Source: Eunapius fragilis
Lineage: Eukaryota > Porifera > Demospongiae > Spongillida > Spongillidae
Direction: 5' to 3'
Assembly (NCBI GenBank): GCA_963681505.1
Contig: OY811991.1
Span: 816,001-880,000, forward strand
Length of the DNA: 64,000 nt
Part shown: positions 10,102 to 20,918 of the stretch, piece by piece
Numbering within the stretch: the first letter of the stretch is position 1
Layout of the letters: each line of letters opens with the position of its first letter
Notes under the pieces: generated by a model
What the model was told of the DNA's origin: nothing
The model's database searches: none
Seen by the model: the letters and a program-made list of their open reading frames with translations, nothing else
Position numbers and translations under genes: made by a program

Positions 10102-13100
10102 TTAATTCCCCACCTAGCAAGTGTGAAACCCAGCCCAAGCATACGTCCCATTGACTGTACGCGGTAAAAGGCAGAGCACCCCGTGAGACCACGTGCCCAA
10201 ATGGCTAGAGGTAGCTAAGTGAGGCGAGAGCCGACCGCCATACCCTAGGCTAGCAGATAGCCATCGTAGGGTGAATGGGGTGCAAGCTGTATGCATAGCC
10301 TTAGGTAAGGCGCTGACCGCCATGCCCTAGGTTGCGTGACCATTGTGGGGCCGATGGGGTGCAGGCCGTAGTACAATAGCCATGTGTTGAGCAGTGGCCC
10401 CCCAGGGGACCGCCCAAAGTTAACCCCCCACCCCCCATAAAGGCTGTATTTCCATTGTTGGTGCCAATGGTCTGTAAGTAACAAGGAAAACGTGAAGGAT
10501 TGCAAACAGAGCTACAGAGTGTTTGCTGGCTGGGCATGGCCGCAAATGGAGCTGTTCACAAAATGCCGAAAACTTCTCGATACCCACTCTGTAAGTACTT
10601 CGCGTGGAGGGGGCTATGGCATGTGTGACGAGTCATGCAAGCTGTTGCTCTACAGTTCTGCAAGGTCGGGAGGGACAGGGCTACCACTTGGGGTGGAGGG
10701 AGGACCTGTAACTCTTGAATCTGCCTGGCCTGCAGGTTGGAATTAAGAGGGCAGAAAAGGGTTGCCTGGTTGCGCACCACACCAATATGTCTTCTTTGAG
10801 GTGGTCCCAGGCAATCAACTTAGACTTGTCCCTGGCTGCAGCTTGTCTAAACAGTGAATCATTTTTGAGGCAGGCAGCTGGTCGTGAACCTGTCTCTTGG
10901 CTGGGCGGTGCCTCTTGTTACCAGTACCCAGTCTCTTGCGCCCACCAAACACCAACTCGTCATGCACAGGTAGTAATTTATCGAATTCGATAAACTTACC
11001 GAGCCTGATGCGACGTATGAGGTGCTTGGGCTGAGTAGCGGTGCACGCGACAAAGGGGGAGACTGTTGGTAGATCCCTTCTGCGAAACAATCTACCAGTT
11101 CCTACTTCTCTGTCTGTTCAATACAGAAAAGTGCGGAAAGAACTTATTCCTTATCTGGAAACAACGTTCACAAAAGAAAACAGTACGAGCTCTTTCAGTT
11201 TTTGATTCATCAGAAACGTTCCTGATCTCAGATCCGATCCAGATCAGGGACCGGTGGAAAAATCACTTTTAATTCTGTCAACTTCTGCTTCGAGGATACT
11301 ATAACGACAATGATTCCACAGCAACCTGTTGTTGAAGAACTAGATTCTCCTCCAACTATGGAGGAAGTTTTTCAAGCTATTACTCAAATGAAATGTCAGC
11401 GTGCTGCAGGCAGAGATGGCATACCTGCTGAATTACTTATCCATGGTGGTGATAAAGTTGCTGCAGAGCTACTTACACTGTTCTCTGAGATTTGGTCTTC
11501 TGAACAAATACCAAAAGAATGGGTAGATGCAGTAATTGTCCCCATCCCCAAAAAAGGAGATGTACGTCATTGTGGAAATTGGAGAGGCATTTCTCTCCTT
11601 AGTGTTCCGGGAAAAGTTTTGCTCGCATTATTGCCAATCACATAACTGCCCTGTCTGAATCTCTACTTGATGAAACCCAATGTGGTTTTCGGAAGCAGCG
11701 TGGAACCATTGATATGATCTTTACTGCTAGACAGCTACAAGAAAAAGCCAGGGAACAACAATGCCAGTTATACATGTGCTTCTTCTATCTCAAAAAGGCC
11801 TATGATTCTGTTTCTGTTCTCAGAGGTGCTTTATGGCTTTTACTTGGATGTTGGGGTTTTCCCCCTAAACTTGTTTTAACATCCGGAAGATTATGCACTC
11901 TGGGATGCAAGCTTCTGTACGTGTTGATGGTATTTTGTCTGATTCTTTTAGAGTTTCAAATGGCCTCAAGCAAGGTTGTGTGCTAGCTCCTTTCCTCTTC
12001 GACCTTTACTTCAACAAGGTGATGCAAGATGCTTTAGATGGTTTTAATGATGGTTTTCAAGTAAAATACAAGCTTGATGGCAAACGATTTCGGCGTTCAG
12101 GGACCAAATTGCCAATGTCTGTAAATATTTGTGACTTACGTTTTGCTGATGATGTTATGGCAAGTTGTCGTAATGGTGATGCCCTCTGAGCCTTTATCAA
12201 CCGTTTCACACATGCAGCTCATACTTGGGGTCTCAGTGCAAGCACAGGAAAGACAAAAGTTATGGTTCAGTTACCACCAAATATACCAGAAAGTTCTACC
12301 AACCTATTCTATATCGAAAATTCAGTCATTGAATCAGTTACATCTTTTAAGTACCTTGGTTCCACTCTTTCATTAGATGTTTCTTTGACAAGTGAAATAA
12401 ATAACAGAATTGCAAAAGCTGCTAGTTTGTTCAGTCACCTTAAAACCAAGGATTGGCATAATTCCAACCTGACTATCAAAACAAAGCTTACTGTATACAA
12501 TGCTGTTATCCTGCCTGCACTACTCTATGGGGCAGAGGCCTGGTCTGCAAATGCACATCAAATCAACCGTCTCAACACACTTTCCACATGGCTGGTCTAC
12601 GCCAAGCCTTAAAAGTAAATCCTTTTAACCATATACCAAATGTCTATGTTTGTGAGAGGACTCAATCAACAAGGATGTCTACTCTTGTTAGCTTGACCAG
12701 ATTAAGATGGTTGGGCCGTGTTTGGTGCATGGATGACACCATGCTCCCGAAGAAAATTCTTTTTCTTTTTGGTGAGCTAGCAATAGGTAAGCGTCGCAAG
12801 CACAAGCCCAAACTCTTAGGTGGAGAGGCTGTGTAGCTGAAGACTTACATTCATTCCAGATCCGAAGTGATTGGAATAATCTAGCATCCTCAAGAATGAT
12901 GTGGCAAACTATGCTTCTAGATGGTTCAGTTTCTCTGGATACTGCCCTTGATGATAAAGCGAAATTTTTATGAGCCTGTCGTAAGGGCAAGCCTTTTTTT
13001 TCCATGCAGTGTGTGTACCATCTACAACAAGTCTTTCTCAAGTGACCGCTATCTACATAGTACAAAAGCATGGCCCAAATAATAGGGTCACGATGTATGA

Positions 13101-16100
13101 TATCAAATGCCCACAAAATGGCTGCTCCTTCTCATCTCACTCTGAGGAGGGCATCAAGATCCATATGACTCGCATACATCATAAACAGTGTTCAAATATA
13201 GTCACTTGTTCTGTTTCCTCCCCTGTGGTAGCAAATGGTATGCAAATAAGCTGTCCTGTTCGAAGTTGTTCATTCACCTCGGCTTCTACTAAAGGCATCA
13301 AGATCCATCTAAGAAAATCACATTCCTGGTCCAAACACGACGTTGACACTAAACTCACCACCTCCACTGTTTAGATCGTATCAATAGAGACCTTTCCATC
13401 CCTCTAACGTGTTGCACTATTGTGTAATGTGATGATCATTATTATGTATGTATGTATGTATGTATGTATGTATGTATGTATGTATGTATGTATGTATGTA
13501 TGTATGTATGTATGTATGTACGTATGTATGTATGTATGTATGTATGTATGTATGTATGTATGTATGTATGTATGTATGTATGAATGATGTATGTATGTAT
13601 GTATGTCTGGCAAGGACAGATTAACTGCTGATTTGCTCATTTATGGAGGAGATGCTGTCATCAATGCACTGCATAGAATTGTGTGTGAAGTATGGGCTTC
13701 TGAATCTGTTCCTAAGGATTGGGTTGATTCTGTTATTGTTCCAGTCCCAAAAAAAGGTAACCTACACTTGTGTGACAATTGGAGAGGTATCTCCCTTCTC
13801 AGTGTGCCTGGCAAGGTTTTCAGTCGCATTTTAGTAAATCGTATCATAGATCATTATGAATCTATTTTGGATGAAACTCAGTGTGGGTTCAGGAAACAAC
13901 GTGGCACAGTTGATATGATTTTTACTGCCCGACAAATCCAGGAAAAAGCCAGAGAACAAGTTTGTAACTTATATATCTGTTTCTTTGACCTAAAGAAAGC
14001 ATATGACTCTGTACCCAGAGATGCCTTATGGCCTCTACTAACCCGTTATGGTTTGCCTTCCAAAATGGTCAACATCATACGCCATCTACATTCCAACATG
14101 GAAGCTTCCGTTCGCATCAAAGGAAACTTATCTGAACCCTTCAAGGTTGACACGGGTCTTAAACAGGGCTGTGTGTTAGCTCCCTTCCTCTTCAACATGT
14201 ATTTCAATCAGGTTATGCATGATGTGCTAGCTGGTTTCCAAGATGGTGTTGAGGTGAGATACAAACTAGATGGTAAACTTTTTAGACGACATGGAACAAA
14301 ACTTCCAACATCTACTATGTTATGTGACCTGCGTTTTGCAGATGATGTGATGGCAAGTAGTCACACTTCAGATGGCCTACAAGAATTTATCACAAGGTTT
14401 TCGAATGCAGCCCGGTCCTGGGGTCTCTGTGTGAGTACTGACAAGACCAAAGTCCTTGTTCAAACTACATCAGATTTTCCCTTGCATACAAGGCCTATAT
14501 TCCATATCAACAATAACTTACTGGAAACAGTTCCAAATTTCTGCTATCTCGGTAGCACTCTATCATCTGTACCTAATCTGGATCACGAAATATCCCGCCG
14601 TATTGCTAAAGCTGGTGCTATCTTCAGCAGTCTCATACGGGGTGTGTGGTACAACTCCAATCTCTCAGTACGAACCAAACTTACCATGTATGAAGCCACC
14701 GTCCTCCCAACTTTGCTATATGGTGCTGAAACATGGACTGCAAAGGCTCATGATCTACATCGTCTTGACTCCTTTCATATGGCTTGCCTCCGTCAGGCAC
14801 TGAGGATAAGCCCCTTACAGCACATTCCTGATACTACCATACGTGCAATGTCTGGGTCTCACCGTGCTTCATCGCTGGTTAGGCTGGCAAGGCTTCGTTG
14901 GTTAGGTCATGTTTGGAGAATGGAAGACTTCAGGATACCAAAGATGATTTTGTTCAGTGAATTAATCAGAGGCAAACGTCCTCAACATCGGCCTTTTTTA
15001 CGTTGGAGAGACTGTGTACGTCATGACCTCCAACACTTTGGACTGCCAGCTATATGGCATACCCTAGCTGCTCAGCGGCACTTGTGGCGCATGGAAATCT
15101 TACGAGGGTGCTCTGATTATGACAGAGCACTTGACAACAGAGCTCAGTTGCTTCGTGCATGTCATAAGGGTGAAGCCTCACCTAGCTACTGCCCTGCATG
15201 CAATCAATACTTTACATCTGAACGCTATCTTCTCAGTCATAATACCCAAAAACATGGCAAAGCTGCACAAGATAACAGAGTCCAATCCCACAGCGCCCAA
15301 ACAGATTTGAGCACAACCTTTTCATGTTCCAGCGGCGGATCCAGGGGGGGGGCACTCGGGGCACGTGCCCCCCCCCCCCCCCCCCCCTTCATTAATAAAT
15401 TCATAACTTTTCGGGCCGCATTTTATAATATAGCTGCACGATTGCGCTGTCTATTGATATCCGCACGCATGAACTCTACTACTGTACTATATCCCGGGCC
15501 CCCCGATACGCGATCATACTTCCCCCCCCCCCGCCCTTCGTATCGGGCCAGAAACCAACAGCACCCCCCCCCCCCCCCCCCCCCCCCGCTCTTCGTTTTG
15601 GGCCAGAATCCGACAGCACCCCCCCCCCCCCCCCCCGCTCCTCGTATCGGGCCATAAACCGACAGCACCCCCCCCCCCCCCCCCCGCTCCTCGTATCGGG
15701 CCATAAACCGACAGCACCCCCCCCCCCCCCCCCCGCTTTTCGTATCGGGCCAGAAGCCGACCCCACCCCCAGCCACACCCACCATCCGTGCCCCCCCCCC
15801 CCCCCAAAACCTGTATCCGCCGCTGTGTTCTGTCTGCAACTTTACATCCTCTTCTACAAAAGGCATCAAGATACATATACGTCGCAAACATCCAGACCAT
15901 CCATCTATTACTGCCAACATTACAGAAATTGTATGTCTTGTCTCAGGATGCACTTTTAGATCAGAGTCAACCAAGGGTGTTAAAATCCATCTACGCAAGT
16001 CGCACAAATGGTCCAAAGAGTTAGTGGACGCTAGTTTTTGCCCATCTGTATAGGGCACCTGACTTTGGTACTCTTCCCCCAAACGTATTGTATTGTCATG

Positions 16101-18780
16101 TACAGTGCGATGGTTTATTATTATTATTATATTATTATGTATGTATGTATGTATGTATGTATGTATGTGTGTATACATATGTATACATTGCCTCCTCCCC
16201 AGACCCATAGCCGGAAACATCAACTTCTGTCCAAGTGCATTCACTAGCACCTCCAGCGATGACTACATTTTGACTGTGGCCAAGCACGAAGCACTACACG
16301 CATTGGTGAGCTCTAATTAGCACATACTGGTGTGTTAGAGCGTATTGGGTACCAATAATGAATGTTGCACTGGTAAGTTGTATATGTATTTACAGGTGGG
16401 AGGGACATGTGTTTACAGGTGGGGGGAGGGGACATGTATACAGGTGGGGGGAGGGGACATGTATACAGGTGGGGGGAGGGGACATGCACAACATGAGTGT
16501 GAATGCAGACCTCAACATGTGTACCCACATGCAGGGCTTCTCCAGTGGGCTGTTTCCCTTCTGGAGGGATCAAAATGGTGTACCACGAACATCCAGAGAT
16601 GCAACATTTAATCTTCCTCCTATTGTGAATGGGTGAGCTAAGCCTGTTGTGTGGTAAGATGTGTGGAAGTGTATGTGTGTACATGTATGTACATATGTGT
16701 ACATGTATGTACATATGTGTACATGTATGTACATATGTGTACATGTATGTACATATGTGTACATGTATGTACACATATGTGTACATGTATGTACATATGT
16801 ATACATGTATGTACATATGTGTACATGTATGTACATATGTGTACATGTATGTACATATGTGTACATGTATGTACACATATGTGTACATGTATGTACATAT
16901 GTGTACATGTATGTACATATGTGTACATGTATGTACATATGTGTACATGTATGTACATACGTGTACATGTATGTACACATATGTGTACATGTATGTACAT
17001 ATGTGTACATGTATGTACATATGTGTACATGTATGTACATATGTGTACATGTATGTACATATGTGTACATGTATGTACATATGTGTACATGTATGTACAT
17101 ATGTGTACATGTATGTACATATGTGTACATGTGTGCACATGTGTGCACATGTGTATGTGTGTGTGCGCATGTGTGTGGTTTCATAACGCAGCAGACATAT
17201 GCCCCGCCCACTCCAGCTTATCCCATATCCTCCTTCTTACACAGTGCATACCTGATCGGCAATACCACTATTAAGCCACTAACTTACACTAACTGGGCTG
17301 TGAGTACAGGGACAATCAGTCACCCAGTGAACCTCCTTGTCACACCAACTGTGGTGGTACGTTGGTGACGTGTGTGTGCCACCCCACTGTGGTTATTTTC
17401 CTCCTTTCCTAAGGCCATGGCCAGGACTTATTTCAACTGTCCTACTTTGGTGGGTGTGGAGTTAGAGAACCAAGGAGGAACTGGTACTATGATCAGCCAT
17501 TGGGAGAAGAGGCTATTGGGGGTAAGAGTGATGGTCCCCAGACCACTAGCTGCTTTATTAATTCTCCACCAGAATGAACTAATGACGGGAGTTCTGACAT
17601 TTAACCCTTTGTTCTCTGTACTGACATTGGCGGCTTTGCAGGACTCAGGGTTAGCTATTATCATAGAGCATTCTCCACCTCTTTCCATCCATCCCTCCCT
17701 CCTCCCTCAAACAGGTGGTACCAGGTCAACTACAGTATGGCACAGCCCCTGGTGTGGGGGAACAGTGCTGGCTGTCAGTTTGCAACAAGCAGTTGTGGAG
17801 GTTACATAACCAGCAGACTGGCATCGTGAGGAAGACCCTTTGCTAATTAGTGGATGATGTCATCCATACCTTTAACCAATCAGGGGCGGCTGTATTGATC
17901 CGTTCTGCAACCACTACTCAAAAAATATAGACCAGCTGGGGTGTACCGTAGACAGAGGAGCTGTTTCAGCCTGTAATCTACACTCCTTCACCACAGCACT
18001 ACCTGTGGAGTATCAGGTAACCACATGACAGATGTTTTCATGATATATATATATATATATCTGTTTTCAGTACTTTAGTGATCCCAATGCAGGAGGAGAT
18101 GTTGAGCTAGCTGACTTCTGTCCATTCCAAGAGGTGAGTTAGGCTTCAGCAGTGGGTATGACCCCTGCTTGTTACACCTCCTGCATAATGAACCTAAAGA
18201 GCAGGGTACCTTTCCCTTTGTGAAAACCCAAAGGGCACAACCCTACTCATTAGGTCTGGTATTTCCCAAGGGGATGACCCTACTCATTCCCATGGGGACA
18301 ATCCTACTCATTAGGTCTGGTATTTCCCAAGGGGATGACCCTACTCATTCCCATGGGGACAATCCTACTCATTAGGTCTGGTATTTCCCAAGGGGATGAC
18401 CCTACTCATTCCCATGGGGACAATCCTACTCATTAGGTCTGGTATTTCCCAAGGGGACAACCCTGCTCATTAGGTCTGGTATTTCCCAAGGGGATAACCC
18501 TGCTCATTTGTATTCTCCAGATCTTTACATATTCCAATACTGGCAGAGGTACTTACTGTACCAATGCTACCAACAACATTAGTCCACCTGGTATAAACTA
18601 CCTTGGTGAGACCTATGGGCCTGGCTCTGCGTGTATGAACCAGGGGACCGAGCAGTGGTCAGTGACCTCTGTGACCTCTGGGACTGTATACACACCCACC
18701 TTGTATGGGGCAGGATGTTATCAGGTAGGATGGGGAAGAGGACATTTATGTGTCAATTATCTGGTTCACAACACACACAC

Positions 18781-18814
<34 letters not shown>

Positions 18815-19422
18815 ACACACACGCACACACACACGCACACACACACAAACACAGTATTCATGTACAAATAATGCAGTTCAAATCTCTATCTTTGGAACAG
18901 TTTACACCTGCTCTTTCCCAGGACAACAGGTGCCTATATACCTGGTTTAATATTAATAGATGTTACTCCTTCTCCCTCCCTCCCTTCTCTCCTCCCTCCC
19001 CTCCCTTCCCTTCTCTCCCTTCCTCCCACTCCCTTCTCTCCCTCTCCTCCCTTCTCTCCTCCTCTCCCTCCCTCCCTCCCTCTCTCTCTCCCTTTGCTCC
19101 CTCCTGCTCCTCTTATACTTTCAGTTGAATGTTAGTGTCACAGCTGGTGGGTACAAATACACTGGTTCTCTGCTGTGTCCTGCATACAATGAGATATGCA
19201 CACATAGCCAGGCGTCTTGTCAAGTAAGTCCACTCAGGGTACATGTGTGGGGGCTGCCTTTAACTGGCCCCTCCCATTGCACAGGTGCCTGTGGTGACCA
19301 GCGGTGGAGGGGCGACCAGTGGACTGCCCACCATGGTGACCAGTGGACACATGGGTGCCATGGTGCTGTCGGCCATCCAACTGCTGGGCATCTCTCTTGT
19401 GTGGCTGCAGTTAGCATTTTAA
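8609..19422 (+). CDS. Leishmanolysin-like GPI-anchored zinc metallopeptidase (M8), complete
   Basis: Seventeen exons: 8609-8710, 8763-8870, 9023-9102, 9260-9371, 9826-10013, 16203-16305, 16535-16632, 17245-17356, 17414-17521, 17573-17649, 17715-17825, 17884-18016, 18071-18133, 18521-18724, 18855-18929, 19125-19223, 19285-19422. Phases agree throughout and give 636 aa. A signal peptide ([14 protein letters not shown]) is followed by VLCQHK, the place of the family's propeptide cysteine. Exons 4-5 carry the CG...VP and [12 protein letters not shown] blocks. Exon 6 has the zinc motif HEALH. Exon 7 continues [12 protein letters not shown]. Exon 9 supplies the third ligand in ISHWEKRL. Exon 10 has NELMTG with the Met-turn. 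Cysteine-rich C-terminal exons follow, then a hydrophobic tail ([15 protein letters not shown]) typical of GPI attachment. It probably acts as an extracellular surface protease of the invadolysin/GP63 family. Intron 5 (6.2 kb) holds two LINEs. Confidence 0.93.
9372..9825. repeat. Degenerate (TG)n-rich intron 4 of the peptidase gene
   Basis: Nearly the whole intron is tg/ca-rich, with interspersed copies of gtgtgtgctcatgtgggtgtg. No other feature. Confidence 0.8.
10014..11065. other. Proximal part of peptidase intron 5; possible LINE 5' region
   Basis: (TATG/TG)n at 10022-10102 is followed by non-coding DNA. 10180-10380 contains two related blocks (gaccgccataccctagg / gaccgccatgccctagg, and gaatggggtgcaagctgtatg / gatggggtgcaggccgta). 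The stretch may be the 5' UTR or decayed ORF1/endonuclease region of the LINE that follows; I cannot show this by translation. Confidence 0.4.
11066..13606 (+). mobile_element. Non-LTR retrotransposon (LINE) copy 1, inactivated
   Basis: Translated pieces form a reverse transcriptase in order: [12 protein letters not shown] (about 11410), [13 protein letters not shown] (11580), CGFRKQRGT, a motif A reading [31 protein letters not shown], then the GAEAW and LRWLGRVW blocks. The C-terminus has C2H2 fingers near 13100-13360 ([10 protein letters not shown]...HMTRIHH and [10 protein letters not shown]...HLRKSH). Frameshifts near 11620 and 11830 and a TGA at 12187-12189 break it. The motif A aspartate is replaced by tyrosine relative to copy 2. 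The 3' end is a (TATG)n tail at 13441-13606. It sits in the peptidase intron in the same orientation. The clade is undetermined; RT with C-terminal fingers and a simple-repeat tail fits several LINE clades. Confidence 0.88.
13607..16185 (+). mobile_element. Non-LTR retrotransposon (LINE) copy 2, 5'-truncated, same family
   Basis: The reading frame is open from the junction with copy 1's (TATG)n tail ([15 protein letters not shown]) through the reverse transcriptase. It shows [27 protein letters not shown], an intact motif [26 protein letters not shown] and RFADDVMAS. It continues to a C-terminal C2H2 finger ([17 protein letters not shown]). The finger region is split by a DNA-transposon insertion at 15330-15825 and resumes afterwards ([19 protein letters not shown], then [10 protein letters not shown]), ending at a TAG near 16050. 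The tail is (ATT)n(ATGT)n at about 16110-16166. The 5' truncation removes the endonuclease. The RT reads as intact, so this copy is younger than copy 1. Confidence 0.88.
15330..15825. mobile_element. Non-autonomous DNA transposon inserted in LINE copy 2, C-tract tandem core
   Basis: The ends are cagcggcggatccagg and cctgtatccgccgctg, inverted. The insertion is flanked by a 5-bp direct repeat TGTTC (15325-15329 and 15826-15830); removing insert plus one repeat rejoins the LINE's zinc-finger reading frame. The core is about five units of a long C run plus tcgtatcgggccagaa(a/t)ccgacagca. The same end sequence occurs in the element at 55659-56597. Confidence 0.85.
16385..16490. repeat. Minisatellite in peptidase intron 6
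   Basis: Four to five copies of acaggtggggggaggggaca plus tgtat. Confidence 0.85.
16675..17160. repeat. 20-bp (acatatgtgtacatgtatgt)n array
   Basis: About 23 copies of a 20-bp largely palindromic unit in peptidase intron 7, with three local acacat variants spaced about 120 bp apart. Open frames on both strands are repeat artefacts. Confidence 0.95.
18235..18480. repeat. 62-bp minisatellite in peptidase intron 13
   Basis: About four copies of a unit containing ctactcattaggtctggtat and ttcccaaggggatgaccc. Its last portion matches 745-842 in the upstream paralogue, just before the homologous exon. Confidence 0.9.
18770..18853. repeat. (CA)n microsatellite
   Basis: It runs into the acceptor of exon 15 of the peptidase gene. 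A CT-rich tract at 18963-19110 plays the same role before exon 16. Confidence 0.85.
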
Positions 19423-19598
19423 GTCCGGCTTAAGTGAGAACAGCTAAAATATTGGAGTGATTAGTATAAAATAAGACCATCCCATGACGCATGTATATAA
19501 TAATATTAATATTAAAAAGTGCCGAGTGATGAGTGCATTTCATTTTTAATATATTGTACATAGCACAAGGGAAGGATGAGTACAAATACTGACAGAGG

Positions 19599-20860
19599 TC
19601 ACCTCTGAGTGCATAGGTACTTTTTGAAGAAGGCATAGAAAGTGTGAAGCTCACTGAGGTGCTCAGAGTCCATCAGTGTGAACCTGATACCATACTCGGC
19701 AGCCCCGCCCACCTCATTACCCGCACTGTCAGCTGTCAGTGTGAAGCTCAACACAGGAGTAGCTCCACTAACGACAGGGTCCACCCCCCTGTGCCGTCGT
19801 GCCTGTCTCCTGTGTACCCACGTGTTGCCATAAGCAACGCAGGTGTAAGTAGATGCCAACCCTTCAAACGCTTTGCTGAGGGTTGCCATGGCATCACTGC
19901 CCACAACACGAGGTCTCTTACTGACATCATCAGACTCGTTGGCTTCCCTAATGACCTCCTCCCTAGGCCCATCTCTTTGCCTCTTGCGTACACCATCCCT
20001 TGAAGGAACATCCAACTCCATGTCATCCTCGCTCCCAACAGACGTGTGAGAACTACCTTCTTCGTTGGAGGACGCATGGGTGCCACTTCCCACTGCACCA
20101 CAGTGCTCCTGTGACACCAGGGGGTTTCCCGCCACACCGCAGTGCTCTGGTGACACCCCCGGGCTTCCAGCCTCACCGTAGTGCTCTGGTGACACCCCCG
20201 GGCTTCCAGCCGCACCGCAGTGCTCTGGTGACACCCTTGGGCTTCCAGCCGCACTGCAGTGCTCTGGTGACACCCCCGGGCTCCCAAACAAGGCAACACA
20301 GCAGAAGCCAAGCGTGTGCTCAAGGGTGAGGGCCACAGCTCGTAACAGCACTAGGGACAGACGTCTGCGCACCTCAGCACCGGTGTGGTCCAGCTGTCCA
20401 CACACGGGGGAGAGGTGGGAAAGGATGGGCCACTGGTCCTGGACCCCCGAGAACACAGAAGCCATGTCCTCCAAGCCAAGGTGCACGCTCTTCTCCAGTA
20501 AGGCCTCTCCCTCGTTCCTGCCGCCCCCAAGCTGACCCAAGCTGAACAGGTTCAAGAGGGAGGGGGAATCCCCACAGGCCTGGAGCTGCTGTAGGGCCAG
20601 CATGCAGTGCCCCACCAATAGGATGAGAGCGTCCCGAGATAGCGCCTTGGCAACATTGTGGCTAAGCTCAAAGGGGTCCTGTATACACAGCTGCCCCGGT
20701 CTGAAGTGGGAAACCTTGACGGAGGCGTTGTCCCGCTGGGCAAGATGTATGGCTTCTTCAATTGTGACTCTCCGAGTTGGGTTGACGTGGACAGTCACGC
20801 AATGAGTGTGAAGGTCTAACACTTCGGAGTAAAAATGGAAGAAATGAGCCAGCAGGCTTG

Positions 20861-20918
<58 letters not shown>

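Noticed and set aside
13009-13374. Independent zinc-finger gene
   Set aside because: The fingers are the C-terminus of LINE copy 1; the same fingers follow the RT in copy 2.
15423-16250. 275-aa glycine-rich minus-strand ORF
   Set aside because: Antisense of the poly-C transposon core and LINE finger region.
16313-17368. Long ORFs on both strands rich in Cys, Met, Tyr, Val or His, Thr, Tyr
   Set aside because: Six-frame readings of the 20-bp acatatgtgt array; the region is intron 7 of the peptidase gene.
19748-20323. 191-aa alternative minus-strand ORF
   Set aside because: Out-of-frame shadow of the TUT1 repeat exon.
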